DNA of 11,430 bases from the NCBI RefSeq assembly GCF_001949125.1, contig NZ_MSTI01000025.1:1-11430 (forward strand). Reading direction: 5' to 3'. The notes beneath the pieces are model-generated. The model saw only the letters and a program-made list of their open reading frames with translations. It had not been told where the DNA came from and made no database searches. The translations under genes and the position numbers were made by a program. The DNA is from Deinococcus marmoris. GTDB taxonomy: Bacteria > Deinococcota > Deinococci > Deinococcales > Deinococcaceae. Below, in pieces: positions 1-7,221 of this stretch (its first letter is position 1; each line of letters begins with the position of its first letter).

Positions 1-311
1 CCGAGCGCACGGAATGGGTCGTGACCAACGACCCAGCTTTACAGACTGCGGACGACGTGCGCCAGACGCTCGTCGTCCGCTGGGCTGCCCTGGTCTTTCA
101 CCGCGAACTGAAGCAGATCACAGGGATTGAAGGCTGTCAGTGCCGTCTAGGACGATCTCAGCGCAATCATGTTGGCATAGCGATGCTGGTCTGGATTCGA
201 TTGGCCCAAGCTGCGCGAGAGGCAAAGAAGACGATATACGCACTGAAATTTGGCCTCCTCGACGAGTACATGCGTCAGCAACTTGCTAACCCATTTGTAA
301 GTTTCGCGTAA
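1..311 (+). CDS. DDE transposase, C-terminal part (IS4/IS701-like), 5' truncated by window edge
   Basis: The reading frame is open from the left edge (first full codon at 3) to TAA at 309-311, so the start lies outside the window; the GTG at 21 is internal. The visible 102 residues contain VRWAALVFHRELKQITG, which fits the C-terminal Y/W-R-E-K region of IS4-superfamily DDE transposases, with the Glu of FHREL as the probable third catalytic acid. A CQCR motif and a long helix ending DEYMRQQLANP follow. Such proteins cut and rejoin the ends of their own insertion sequence. The stop lies only 8 nt from the stop of the aminotransferase on the other strand, so the IS end must be very close to or inside that gap. 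Family-level assignment (IS4 versus IS701) is from memory of motifs and is not certain. Confidence 0.75.
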   Translation, partial: ERTEWVVTNDPALQTADDVRQTLVVRWAALVFHRELKQITGIEGCQCRLGRSQRNHVGIAMLVWIRLAQAAREAKKTIYALKFGLLDEYMRQQLANPFVSFA

Positions 312-319
312 GCCCTATT
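1..319 (+). mobile_element. Right part of an insertion sequence (partial)
   Basis: This is inferred from the transposase 3' end. The right boundary is not resolved: I cannot see the other terminal inverted repeat or the target duplication, because the left end is outside the window. The limit at 319 is simply where the neighbouring aminotransferase gene ends. Confidence 0.45.
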
Positions 320-1489
320 TCATTCTCTTTCCACTCTCTCTCTGACTTCCATCCCCGCCAGCAGCCCCGCCGCCTTCACCAGAACCTCCGGCGGCTGCAC
401 CAACGCAAAGCGCACGAATCCCTCCCCGCGCGCTCCAAAGGCCCGTCCGGGGCTGATCACCACGCCGGATTCCTCGGCGGCGCGCACGGCGTAGGACACG
501 CTGTCGGTCAGGCCCGGCACCCGCGCCCAGGCGTACATGCTGGCCTGGGGCCACTGAACTTCCCAGTTCATGGCACGCAGGGCGGGAATCAGGGCGTCGC
601 GGCGGGCCTGGAAGATGGTAGCTCCGGTGCGGCCCACTTCATCCGGTAGCCCCAGAGCCAGAGCGGCGGCCCGCTGAATGCCCAGGTAGGGGTGAAAGTC
701 CACCGCGCCCTTGACGCGGGCCAGCGCGGCCACCGCCCCCGCGTCCCCGGCGGCGAAGCCCACCCGGAAACCGCCCATATGATGCGTCTTGCTCAGCGAA
801 TGCAGTTCCACCACGCCGTCCAATCCTGCTTCCAAGGCGCTGGGGGCGCGGTAATTGTCGTAAGTCAGCTCGGCGTAGGGATGATCGTGAATCAGCAGCG
901 TGCTACGCGCCCGGCACCACGCGGCGGCCTCCGCGAAAAACGCCGCGTCCGCCACCGCCGAAGTCGGGTTGTTGGGATAGTTCAGCAGCAGGGCGCGAGG
1001 CTGAAGATCGGCTGGAACAGCGTCCAGACCAGGGAGAAAGCCGCGTTCGGGCAGCAGGGGCAGTGGCACGGTCTTCAGTCCAGCCACCGCCGCCGCGCCC
1101 AGATACGGCGGGTAGCCAGGATCAGGGAGCAGCAGCGTGTCGCCGGGATCGGTGACGGCCAGTAGCAGATGGGCCAGCCCTTCCTGCGCGCCGATCAGGG
1201 GCAGGACCTCGGTTTCGGGATTGACCCTCACCCCGAAGCGGCGCAGCAGATATGCGGCGGCAGCCTCGCGCAGCGGCGCGGTGTCGCTGAACAGCGGGTA
1301 ACGGTAAGTCAACGGATCGCGCGTCGCCTCGCGCAACGCTTCCAGGACCACTTCAGGGGGCGACTGATCGCTGCTGCCGATGCTCAGGTCAATGATGGGC
1401 AGCCCGCTCGCCCGCGCCCGACTTTTGGCCGCGTCCATCAGCGCAAATACACTGCCCGGCACATCGGCGGCCCGTGATGACATCCACAT
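320..1489 (-). CDS. PLP-dependent class I/II aminotransferase
   Basis: The 389-residue protein is full length for fold-type I aminotransferases of the AspC/DapL/DapC group. Visible landmarks are LSIG (35-38), a GAQEG cofactor-phosphate loop (100-104), DPGYPPY (123-129), NYPNNPT (170-176), Asp202 and Tyr205 in HDHPYAEL (pyridine nitrogen and O3' contacts), the [14 protein letters not shown] block with Schiff-base Lys234 and Arg242, and Arg360 in FVRFAL as the probable alpha-carboxylate anchor. It should move an amino group between an amino acid and a 2-oxo acid in the cytoplasm. Similar proteins are often named LL-diaminopimelate or succinyldiaminopimelate aminotransferase, but the substrate cannot be read from the sequence. 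The ATG at 1489 is chosen because a TAGCCT box lies exactly 6 nt upstream, implying a leaderless mRNA. A second ATG at 1483 is less likely. It diverges from the small gene at 1624. Confidence 0.9.
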   Translation of the reverse strand: MWMSSRAADVPGSVFALMDAAKSRARASGLPIIDLSIGSSDQSPPEVVLEALREATRDPLTYRYPLFSDTAPLREAAAAYLLRRFGVRVNPETEVLPLIGAQEGLAHLLLAVTDPGDTLLLPDPGYPPYLGAAAVAGLKTVPLPLLPERGFLPGLDAVPADLQPRALLLNYPNNPTSAVADAAFFAEAAAWCRARSTLLIHDHPYAELTYDNYRAPSALEAGLDGVVELHSLSKTHHMGGFRVGFAAGDAGAVAALARVKGAVDFHPYLGIQRAAALALGLPDEVGRTGATIFQARRDALIPALRAMNWEVQWPQASMYAWARVPGLTDSVSYAVRAAEESGVVISPGRAFGARGEGFVRFALVQPPEVLVKAAGLLAGMEVRERVERE

Positions 1490-1495
1490 GGGGGC

Positions 1496-1501
1496 AGGCT
1501 A
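1496..1501 (-). promoter_or_regulatory. Leaderless -10 box (TAGCCT) of the aminotransferase
   Basis: On the minus strand TAGCCT is followed by 6 nt and then the ATG at 1489, so transcription would begin at or next to the start codon. The surrounding 16 nt, ATGCTCTAGCCTGCCC, recur exactly in front of the thioesterase mini-ORF at 6042. No clear TTGACA -35 is visible. Confidence 0.6.
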
Positions 1502-1550
1502 GAGCATCCGGGCCGGGGAGGTCAGGGCAACAGTGTCGGCGGGCAGACAG

Positions 1551-1604
1551 TTCAGCCTGCCTCTAAAGAACGTCCCGCCCCGTCCTCACGCACTTCAGCC
1601 TGCC
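1551..1604 (+). repeat. 11-bp direct repeat TTCAGCCTGCC, two copies
   Basis: Copies lie at 1551-1561 and 1594-1604, 43 nt apart start to start, in the short divergent region between the aminotransferase and the 69-codon gene. The core AGCCTGCC also overlaps the aminotransferase -10 region on the opposite strand (1500 back to 1493). It may be a regulator site or chance; no function is assigned. Confidence 0.4.
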
Positions 1605-1611
1605 CAGCCGC

Positions 1612-1617
1612 TAGCGT
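1612..1617 (+). promoter_or_regulatory. Leaderless -10 box (TAGCGT) of the 69-codon gene
   Basis: TAGCGT is followed by 6 nt and then the ATG at 1624. The spacing matches the other leaderless starts in this window. There is no Shine-Dalgarno sequence before the start. Confidence 0.55.
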
Positions 1618-1623
1618 GCAGTC

Positions 1624-1833
1624 ATGCAAATCAGCCACACGATGAGCCTGGACCCCATTCTGGAGCGCATGGGCCGCGAGGCCACCAGCCTGCGCGAGGC
1701 CGAGGCCATGCGCGAGGTGCTGGCCGAACATTACGCGGGTCAGGACGTGACCGCCATCAACGAGAACGACTGGCTGGAAGCGGTGGGCCGGATGGAGCAG
1801 ATCAAGCAGACGGGCAACGCAGGTATGGAATAA
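1624..1833 (+). CDS. Small protein of unknown function (69 aa)
   Basis: I do not recognise this family. The 69 residues have no signal peptide, no membrane segment and no cysteine. They are rich in Glu, Arg, Ala and Met and read as mainly alpha-helical, with a charged helix around residues 14-36 (ERMGREATSLREAEAMREVL) and a second around 48-62. A real gene is supported by the well-placed -10 box 6 nt before ATG 1624, by codon use with G or C at most third positions, and by a fit with no overlap between the divergent aminotransferase and the convergent thrB, whose stop lies 12 nt beyond. An internal ATG at 1642 would give a 63-residue version, but the promoter position favours 1624. It is probably a soluble cytoplasmic protein. 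Confidence 0.7.
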   Translation: MQISHTMSLDPILERMGREATSLREAEAMREVLAEHYAGQDVTAINENDWLEAVGRMEQIKQTGNAGME

Positions 1834-1845
1834 GGGAGTGCCTGG

Positions 1846-2757
1846 TCAGCCCTCGCGCTCAATCAGCGTTCCCTGGGTGTCAATCGGAAAGTCCATGACC
1901 CGCCCATCCAGACCATTCTTTTTCATCACGCTGTTCAGATAGGCGTGAAGTAGCGCTGTGCTTTCGCGGGTGTCGTGGAAGCACAGCACCGTTGGCCCCG
2001 CGCCGGACAGCGCCGCGCCCAGTGCGCCGTGCCGCCAGGCATCCTCCAGAATGTCGCTCAGCCCCGGCACCAGTGGCGCGCGCCAGATCTGGTGGATGTA
2101 GTCCTGCATGGCGTGCCGCAGAAGGTCCAGGCGGCCCTGAGAGAGCGCGGCGGCCAGCAAAGCGGCGTGCGACAGCGCATGCACAGCGTCGGCGCGGCTG
2201 TACTCGCGGGGCAGCACGGCGCGGGCCTTGCTGGTACTCAGCTCAAAGTCGGGAATTAAAACGGTCACGCCCAGATTCGCGGGCGGGTCCAGCCGCACGT
2301 AATGCGTGCCCAGTTTGTCCAATGTCGCCACCACGATGCCGCCGAACAGCGCCGGGGCCACGTTATCGGGATGGCCTTCCTCGCGGGCGGCCACGTCCAG
2401 CACCGCGTGGTCATCCAGCGGGCGGCCCAGCAGCTCGTTGGCGGCCACGATTCCGGCCACCAGGGCGGCAGCGCTGCTGCCCAGGCCGCGTGCCAGTGGA
2501 ACCTCCGTGGTGATTTCCATACGGGCGGGCGGCAAGGTCAGTCCCGTGCGCTTGGCCACCAGCAACATCGCCCGGTACACGTAATTGCTCTCGTCGGCGG
2601 GCGTGCCTTCCAGCTCTGGCCCGTGCGGGACCACCTCGGTCACGTCGCCCGGCGTCACCTTCACGGTGGTGTACAGCGGCACGCTCAGGCCCAGGCTGTC
2701 AAAACCCGGTCCCAGGTTGGCGCTGCTGGCCGGGGCGCGCACGGTGAAGGTGGTCAT
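1846..2757 (-). CDS. thrB: Homoserine kinase (GHMP family)
   Basis: The 303-residue protein has the usual length for ThrB, which phosphorylates L-homoserine with ATP to O-phospho-L-homoserine, the penultimate step of threonine synthesis, in the cytoplasm. Visible motifs are the N-terminal [16 protein letters not shown] (8-23) with the substrate-side Asn14, the GHMP ATP loop [12 protein letters not shown] (87-98), EGHPDNV (127-133), and the C-terminal [10 protein letters not shown] (247-256). The start is fixed: the frame meets a TGA 9 nt upstream of ATG 2757 and there is no other start codon between. No ribosome site precedes this ATG. Instead an 11-residue reading frame with a GGAGG site ends in TGA overlapping the ATG, suggesting coupled translation. 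No thrA or thrC is adjacent in the window. Confidence 0.93.
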   Translation of the reverse strand: MTTFTVRAPASSANLGPGFDSLGLSVPLYTTVKVTPGDVTEVVPHGPELEGTPADESNYVYRAMLLVAKRTGLTLPPARMEITTEVPLARGLGSSAAALVAGIVAANELLGRPLDDHAVLDVAAREEGHPDNVAPALFGGIVVATLDKLGTHYVRLDPPANLGVTVLIPDFELSTSKARAVLPREYSRADAVHALSHAALLAAALSQGRLDLLRHAMQDYIHQIWRAPLVPGLSDILEDAWRHGALGAALSGAGPTVLCFHDTRESTALLHAYLNSVMKKNGLDGRVMDFPIDTQGTLIEREG

Positions 2758-2789
2758 GATGGGCGGTCAGGGCTGAGGGGTGCGGGCAT
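2754..2789 (-). CDS. Mini-ORF overlapping the thrB start by ATGA (possible leader peptide)
   Basis: On the minus strand ATG 2789 opens [11 protein letters not shown] and stops at TGA 2756-2754, which overlaps the thrB ATG 2757-2755 as ATGA. A GGAGG lies 10 nt before this ATG (CCTCC at 2800-2804 on the plus strand). The peptide has four Pro and no Thr or Ile, so it is not a classical threonine attenuator peptide. The likely role, if translated, is to deliver ribosomes to thrB by termination-reinitiation. This is inference from position only. Confidence 0.35.
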   Translation of the reverse strand: MPAPLSPDRPS

Positions 2790-2799
2790 AACGGTGGGG

Positions 2800-2804
2800 C
2801 CTCC
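2800..2804 (-). promoter_or_regulatory. Ribosome binding site GGAGG before the thrB mini-ORF
   Basis: CTGGAGG on the minus strand lies 10 nt before the mini-ORF ATG at 2789 and 42 nt before thrB. It is the only good ribosome site in front of thrB. A spacing of 10 nt is slightly long. Confidence 0.4.
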
Positions 2805-2850
2805 AGAAAAAGTCGCGGGGCCACGCTGGGCCGGGCGGATGTCTGCGCCC

Positions 2851-2856
2851 ATGCTA
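2851..2856 (-). promoter_or_regulatory. Candidate -10 box (TAGCAT) for the thrB transcript
   Basis: GCTAGCAT on the minus strand resembles the -10 boxes seen elsewhere in the window and would start RNA near 2844, giving an 87-nt leader that contains the GGAGG and the mini-ORF. There is no supporting -35. Confidence 0.3.
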
Positions 2857-3252
2857 GCCGCCCCCGGCAGACGGATGGACGCAGAGGTAAGACAAATGCC
2901 TGTGTCTGCCTTCCAGACGGACTCAAGGGCAGACAAGTCCGGGCGGGATCGCAGAGGAGCGGCGTCCTTACGGGTATCTGTTCACGGGGTCAGAGGAAGA
3001 GTCCCATGCAGGTGCAAGCAGCGCCAGCCGCTCTTCACCTCGGTTGCCGATCCCCCAAAACGTCAAGGCAACATCAGAAATGAGCGGCGCATGGTCGATT
3101 TCTGAGAAGACAACTTAAGCGGACTTGAATAGTCAGGCATTTCACCTTTGTGCCACCTTCAGAATGTATGACCAGATTCAATCGGCTTTCCTCAGCAGTT
3201 TCATGCTTCACCCACAACGAGCGTTTCACGTTGGAAATCTAACGACTTTAAC

Positions 3253-3259
3253 AGGAGGT
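3253..3259 (+). promoter_or_regulatory. Strong Shine-Dalgarno site AGGAGGT of the GlsB-like gene
   Basis: AGGAGGT sits 7 nt before ATG 3267, the best ribosome site in the window. It fixes the start and contrasts with the leaderless genes around it, suggesting high expression from a transcript with a real 5' leader. Confidence 0.85.
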
Positions 3260-3266
3260 CACGAAC

Positions 3267-3536
3267 ATGGGTTGGATCATTACTATTCTGGTAGGTGCAC
3301 TCTGCGGTTGGCTGGCAAGCATGATCATGAACACCAACGCGCAACAGGGCGCAATCGCCAACATCCTGATCGGGATCGTAGGCGCACTGCTGGCCCAGTG
3401 GATCTTTGCTGGCCTGCTCAACATCGGCGGCGCGACGGCAGCGGGCGGCGGCTTCAGCTTCTGGAGCATCATCTGGGGCGTGGTCGGCAGCGTGATTCTG
3501 ATCGCCATCCTCAAGGCCCTCAAAGTTCTGCGCTAA
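3267..3536 (+). CDS. GlsB/YeaQ/YmgE family small membrane protein
   Basis: The 89-residue, very hydrophobic protein has three predicted membrane helices, about residues 2-21, 32-54 and 64-85, separated by short glycine- and Gln/Asn-containing loops ([17 protein letters not shown]). The pattern [16 protein letters not shown] followed by [13 protein letters not shown] matches the transglycosylase-associated (GlsB/YeaQ/YmgE) family, small inner-membrane proteins linked to general stress in several bacteria; the biochemical role is not established. The start is set by AGGAGGT at a 7-nt spacing. The gene is a single-cistron unit with its own terminator 17 nt after the stop codon. Confidence 0.88.
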   Translation: MGWIITILVGALCGWLASMIMNTNAQQGAIANILIGIVGALLAQWIFAGLLNIGGATAAGGGFSFWSIIWGVVGSVILIAILKALKVLR

Positions 3537-3552
3537 ACCCGCACTTCAACTG

Positions 3553-3583
3553 ACCGGACATCCAAGTGGTGTCCGGTTTTTTT
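3553..3583 (+). terminator. Intrinsic terminator after the GlsB-like gene
   Basis: The arms ACCGGACA (3553-3560) and TGTCCGGT (3570-3577) form a perfect 8-bp stem with a 9-nt loop, directly followed by a run of seven T (3577-3583). It is the clearest terminator in the window. Confidence 0.9.
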
Positions 3584-3656
3584 ATGTCTCCAGTTCCTCA
3601 ATTCAAATAATCCTCTCGCAGATTGTCTCCACTGATTCTTGAAGGGGACACCTGCC

Positions 3657-3686
3657 TTCCGTAGAAATGTCAGAATTGCTACGGAA
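3657..3686 (+). repeat. Inverted repeat TTCCGTAG...CTACGGAA next to the regulator's ribosome site
   Basis: Perfect 8-bp arms lie at 3657-3664 and 3679-3686 with a 14-nt spacer; with one bulged base the pairing can extend to CCTTCCGTAG against CTACGGAAAGG. The right arm abuts and, when extended, enters the AGGGAGGA ribosome site of the downstream gene. The centres are 22 bp apart, about two helical turns, so it could be a dimeric operator or an RNA hairpin that limits translation. Confidence 0.6.
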
Positions 3687-3694
3687 AGGGAGGA
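3687..3694 (+). promoter_or_regulatory. Shine-Dalgarno AGGGAGGA that decides the regulator start
   Basis: The site lies 5 nt before ATG 3700. The in-frame ATG at 3667 has no ribosome site and lies in the loop of the inverted repeat, so 3700 is the better start. Confidence 0.7.
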
Positions 3695-3699
3695 TCATC

Positions 3700-4527
3700 A
3701 TGCTTCATGAACAGATCTGTACCATTCAGACCGCCGCCATCCCGCCGCCGCGCTATCTGCTGCGTTCGCTGGGAAACGCCGATGTGATCGTGGACGGCGT
3801 GAGCGTGGTGTGGCCTGCCCGCAGCGCCGAGGAATTGCTGTGGTATCTGCACGCCTATCCGCAGGGCCGCTACCGCCACGACATCCTGGCCGAACTGTGG
3901 GATCTGGAGGACACCCCCGCCGCCGCCAACCGCTTCCGGGTGGCGCTGCACCGCCTGCGCGCCGCGCTGGGTCGCCCCGACGCCGTGGTGGACGAGCGGG
4001 GCCGCTACACCCTGCACGCGGAGTTGATGGCCGCCAGCGATACTTACGCCCTGCATCACGCGCTGGACGCCTCCAGAACCAGCGCCGAACCGCGCCAGCA
4101 GGAGGAATTGCTGCGGCAGGCCCTGGCCAGTGCCGACGGCGAATATCTGCCGCATCTTCAGGGCGAGTGGGTGGAAGCCGCCCGCAGCCAGCACCGCGCC
4201 GCCGTCGTGGAGGGCCACCTGACACTTTCGATGCTGCACTGCGCCGCGCACGAATGCCCGCTGGCCGCCCTTTCATTGGTCCGCGCCGCCGAGACGGACC
4301 CGTTGATCGGCGAGGACCACCACCAGCGCCTGATGGTCTGCCTGACCATGAACCGGGGTAAACACGCCGGCATCGAGCATTACCGCCGTTACCGCCACTA
4401 TCTGGCCGAGGAAGTCGGCGACACCCCCATGCAGGACACCGTGGATCTGGCTGAGCGGCTGAAAGACGGTGCGCGCCCCTGCGATCACGGGCCGTACCTG
4501 TTGACTGGCATGTCGGCCCGGAAATAG
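3700..4527 (+). CDS. SARP/AfsR-like transcriptional regulator (winged helix + BTAD)
   Basis: The protein is 275 residues from ATG 3700 (286 if ATG 3667 is used). Residues about 20-105 look like an OmpR-type winged helix in the SARP arrangement: LLRSLGNADVIVDG strand region, PARSAEELLWYLHAYP, ILAELWD, then the recognition-helix region ANRFRVALHRLRAALG, and a wing ending GRYTL. Residues about 113-260 fit the bacterial transcriptional activator domain, a TPR-like helical repeat: LLRQALASADGEYLP, WVEAARSQHRAAVVE, DPLIGEDHHQRLM, YRRYRHYLAEEVGDTP. It lacks the P-loop ATPase of AfsR, so it is a short, stand-alone DNA-binding regulator. Its target is unknown; the inverted repeat at its own start may mean autoregulation. 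It is upstream of, and in the same direction as, the split nuclease gene, with 35 nt between them. Confidence 0.8.
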   Translation: MLHEQICTIQTAAIPPPRYLLRSLGNADVIVDGVSVVWPARSAEELLWYLHAYPQGRYRHDILAELWDLEDTPAAANRFRVALHRLRAALGRPDAVVDERGRYTLHAELMAASDTYALHHALDASRTSAEPRQQEELLRQALASADGEYLPHLQGEWVEAARSQHRAAVVEGHLTLSMLHCAAHECPLAALSLVRAAETDPLIGEDHHQRLMVCLTMNRGKHAGIEHYRRYRHYLAEEVGDTPMQDTVDLAERLKDGARPCDHGPYLLTGMSARK

Positions 4528-4547
4528 CTGGGAAAGTGCGCCGCTGC

Positions 4548-4553
4548 TAGACT
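4548..4553 (+). promoter_or_regulatory. -10 box (TAGACT) of the nuclease-like gene
   Basis: GCTAGACT is followed by 9 nt and then the ATG at 4563. The transcript would begin 1-3 nt before the start codon, nearly leaderless. The context GCTAGNNT matches the box at 1612. Confidence 0.45.
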
Positions 4554-4562
4554 CCTGCTCAG

Positions 4563-5662
<1,100 letters not shown>

Positions 5663-5666
<4 letters not shown>

Positions 5667-6028
5667 GCCTCCCGCACCCGCCTCGAAACCGTGCCCGTAA
5701 ACAGCGCCACCACCTCGCCCTCCTCGCCGCGCCGGATTTCCACGCGGTAGGTGGCCAGGGTGCGGCCCACGCGCTCCGGGGTGGCCACGGCCACCAGTTC
5801 GTCGCCCACTTTTGCAGCGCGGAAGAAACTCAGGTGGGTGTCCACCGCCACCGCCTGCGCCTCCAGATTGCTGATGACCGCGAATGCCTCGTCGGCCAGA
5901 CTGAAGATCAGGCCGCCGTGCGCGGTGCCGTGCATGTTCAGGCCCGCAGCGGTCACAGATGCGCGGACGCGGGTGCGCTCTGGCGTGGCCTCCAGCACGG
6001 TCAGTCCCAGCAGATCGGCGTAGGTCAT
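5663..6028 (-). CDS. PaaI-type hotdog-fold thioesterase
   Basis: Translated from ATG 6028 the protein is 121 residues, typical for single-domain PaaI thioesterases, which hydrolyse acyl-CoA esters and work as oligomers in the cytoplasm. The family block is clear: LNMHGTAHGGLIFSLADEAFA (30-50), with His37-Gly38-Gly39 in the loop and Asp46 as probable catalytic acid, then VDTHLSFFRAAKVGDELVA as the central strands. The frame stays open to 6361, but upstream residues are low-complexity Pro/Arg/Ala and would overlap the promoter, so 6028 is chosen. The start has no ribosome site; a five-codon frame beginning at a leaderless ATG (6042) ends in ATGA on it. The stop overlaps the stop of the nuclease-like gene by 4 bp (TTAA). 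The substrate is unknown. Neighbouring CitE-like lyase also suggests CoA-ester chemistry. Confidence 0.88.
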
Positions 6029-6042
6029 ATGGGTTGGCTCAT
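6025..6042 (-). CDS. Leaderless five-codon mini-ORF (MSQPI) overlapping the thioesterase start
   Basis: TAGCCT (6054-6049) is followed by 6 nt and ATG 6042. That frame reads MSQPI and stops at TGA 6027-6025, overlapping the thioesterase ATG 6028-6026. If RNA starts at 6042, as the promoter implies, ribosomes would first load on this ATG and could re-initiate on the thioesterase start. Alternatively the thioesterase is read from a 14-nt leader without a ribosome site. Translation is not proven. Confidence 0.35.
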   Translation of the reverse strand: MSQPI

Positions 6043-6048
6043 ACGGGC

Positions 6049-6054
6049 AGGCTA
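6049..6054 (-). promoter_or_regulatory. -10 box (TAGCCT) of the thioesterase transcript
   Basis: It lies within ATGCTCTAGCCTGCCC, identical over 16 nt to the aminotransferase promoter at 1492-1507. It is placed back to back with the plus-strand -10 at 6068, leaving only 13 bp between the boxes, so the two promoters must share sequence. Confidence 0.55.
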
Positions 6055-6067
6055 GAGCATGGCGCGT

Positions 6068-6073
6068 TACCCT
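6068..6073 (+). promoter_or_regulatory. -10 box (TACCCT) of the small ORF/flavoprotein/CitE operon
   Basis: TACCCT is followed by 7 nt and ATG 6081, the leaderless spacing. Its -35 region would coincide with the -10 of the divergent thioesterase promoter, which could make the two mutually exclusive. Confidence 0.4.
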
Positions 6074-6080
6074 GGGCGGC

Positions 6081-6179
6081 ATGAAACGGCCTTTGAAATT
6101 CCTGCTGGCGCTGCTGCCCTTTTTACTGGTGTCAGGCGCGGCGCGTCCCTCCAAAAACGAGGTTCCCCGTGCCGGATAA
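6081..6179 (+). CDS. Small signal-peptide-like ORF (32 aa), first gene of the operon
   Basis: I do not recognise it. The frame reads MKRPLKFLLALLPFLLVSG, a basic N-terminus and a leucine-rich hydrophobic core, then AARPSKNEVPRAG. It resembles a Sec signal peptide with a possible cleavage after SGA or GAA, or a one-span membrane microprotein. ATG 6081 is preceded at 7 nt by a TACCCT box. It runs 11 nt into the flavoprotein gene, and its last codons contain the GAGG ribosome site for that gene. It may be a real microprotein or simply a translated leader that helps open the flavoprotein start. A relict of a longer exported protein is also possible. Confidence 0.45.
   Translation: MKRPLKFLLALLPFLLVSGAARPSKNEVPRAG
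6159..6162 (+). promoter_or_regulatory. Ribosome site GAGG for the flavoprotein GTG start
   Basis: CGAGGT lies 6 nt before GTG 6169, inside the small ORF. It supports GTG 6169 as start, since the first glycine-rich motif begins ten codons later and no ATG lies nearby in that frame. Confidence 0.55.
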
Positions 6180-7221
6180 AACAGATGTGCTGATTGTCGG
6201 CGCGGGGCTGGCGGGGCTAGCGCTGGCCCACGATTTGCAGGGCCGGGGCCTGGGCGTGCGCGTGCTGGACAAGTCGCGCGGGGTATCGGGCCGTGCGGCC
6301 ACCCGCCGGATCTCGTCGCCCGAAGCCCAGTTTTCAGAGGCCCGGCTGGACCACGGCGCACGCTACTTCACCGCCCGTCACCCCCGCGCCGTGGCCCTGG
6401 CCGAGGGTGGCGTGGAGGCGGGCTGGAACCGTGTCTGGGCACGGGGCTTCGTGGCCTGGGAGGACGGCCAGATCACGCCCCCGCCGCAGGACGGCCATCC
6501 CCGCTACGCCCCGCCCCTGGGGATGAGTACCCTGGGCCGCGAACTGGCGCGCGGGCTGGACGTGCAGACCGGGCTGGAGGTCAGCAGTCTTGAACGCCTG
6601 CCCGGCGGCTGGCGCGTGTATTCCCGCGACGGTGTGGCGGGCGAGGCCCGGCGTCTGGTGCTGAACCTTCCCGCCCCACAGGTGCTGGCGCTGCTGGAAC
6701 CGCTGCTGCTGGACGGCGCGGACGATCTGGAAGAATTGAAGACGGCTGCCGAGAAGATGCGCCGCGTGGCCTACGCCCCGTGCTGGGTGGCAGGCGTGGT
6801 GCTGGAAACGGACATCGGGGCCGAGTGGCCTGCGCTGGCGCTCAAAAACCATCCTGTACTGGAATGGATCGCCCGCGAACACACCAAGCGCGCCCCAGGC
6901 CACCCGCCCGCGCTGATGCTGCAAGCCTCGGCGACGTGGTCCCGCGCCAACCTGGAACGCCGCCCGGACGAGGTTTTGCCCAAACTGCTAGCGGCGGCGG
7001 CGGACGTGCTGGGCGAGGAAATCAAGGCTGCCCACGCTTTCGCCCACCGCTGGCGCTACGCCACCCCCGAACGCCGCGCCCCCGGCCCCTGCTTCTGGGA
7101 CGTCTCACAGGGTCTGGGACTGTGCGGTGACGGCTTCACCCCCGACGATCACGGCCCGCGCGTGGAGGCTGCCCTGCTCAGCGGCTGGGCGCTGGCGGCG
7201 CGCATGAACGGCGATGACTAG
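6169..7221 (+). CDS. Renalase-like FAD/NAD(P)-dependent oxidoreductase
   Basis: The 350-residue protein begins with a Rossmann FAD site: DVLIVGAGLAGLALA with GxGxxG at 11-16 and the acidic end of the second strand near Asp34 (RVLDKSRG), followed by SGRAATRR (40-47). LDHGARYFTARHP (60-72) is the hallmark of the renalase-like amine-oxidase-type flavoproteins (COG3380). A C-terminal FAD-contact segment reads GLCGDGF...VEAALLSG (317-339). Animal renalases oxidise misreduced NAD(P)H isomers; the substrate of the bacterial proteins is mostly unknown, so only an oxidoreductase role is claimed. The GTG start at 6169 has a GAGG site 6 nt upstream. The stop overlaps the start of the CitE-like gene by 8 nt (ATGACTAG), which indicates a translationally coupled pair. 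Confidence 0.88.
   Translation: MPDKTDVLIVGAGLAGLALAHDLQGRGLGVRVLDKSRGVSGRAATRRISSPEAQFSEARLDHGARYFTARHPRAVALAEGGVEAGWNRVWARGFVAWEDGQITPPPQDGHPRYAPPLGMSTLGRELARGLDVQTGLEVSSLERLPGGWRVYSRDGVAGEARRLVLNLPAPQVLALLEPLLLDGADDLEELKTAAEKMRRVAYAPCWVAGVVLETDIGAEWPALALKNHPVLEWIAREHTKRAPGHPPALMLQASATWSRANLERRPDEVLPKLLAAAADVLGEEIKAAHAFAHRWRYATPERRAPGPCFWDVSQGLGLCGDGFTPDDHGPRVEAALLSGWALAARMNGDD

Larger units (their letters stand above)
2758..3266. other. Gene-free intergenic region between thrB and the GlsB-like gene
   Basis: Apart from the thrB leader at its left end I see no convincing gene here; open frames lack start signals or recognisable protein sequence. It holds an imperfect inverted repeat at 2903-2912 (TGTCTGCCTT) and 2925-2935 (AAGGGCAGACA), with a 12-nt loop and no T-run. 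The part nearest the membrane-protein gene (about 3120-3250) is lower in GC and probably carries its promoter, but I cannot place the boxes with confidence. Confidence 0.6.

Noticed and set aside
2903..2935. Inverted repeat as an intrinsic terminator
   Set aside because: No T-run follows in either direction and no gene ends nearby.
2302..3105. Long plus-strand open frame across thrB and its upstream region
   Set aside because: It is antisense to thrB over much of its length, is rich in His, Gln, Arg and Gly as expected for a GC-rich shadow frame, and has no start signal.
6029..6361. N-terminal extension of the thioesterase to ATG 6361
   Set aside because: The extra residues are Pro/Arg/Ala-rich without conserved sequence and would run through the promoters and the flavoprotein gene.
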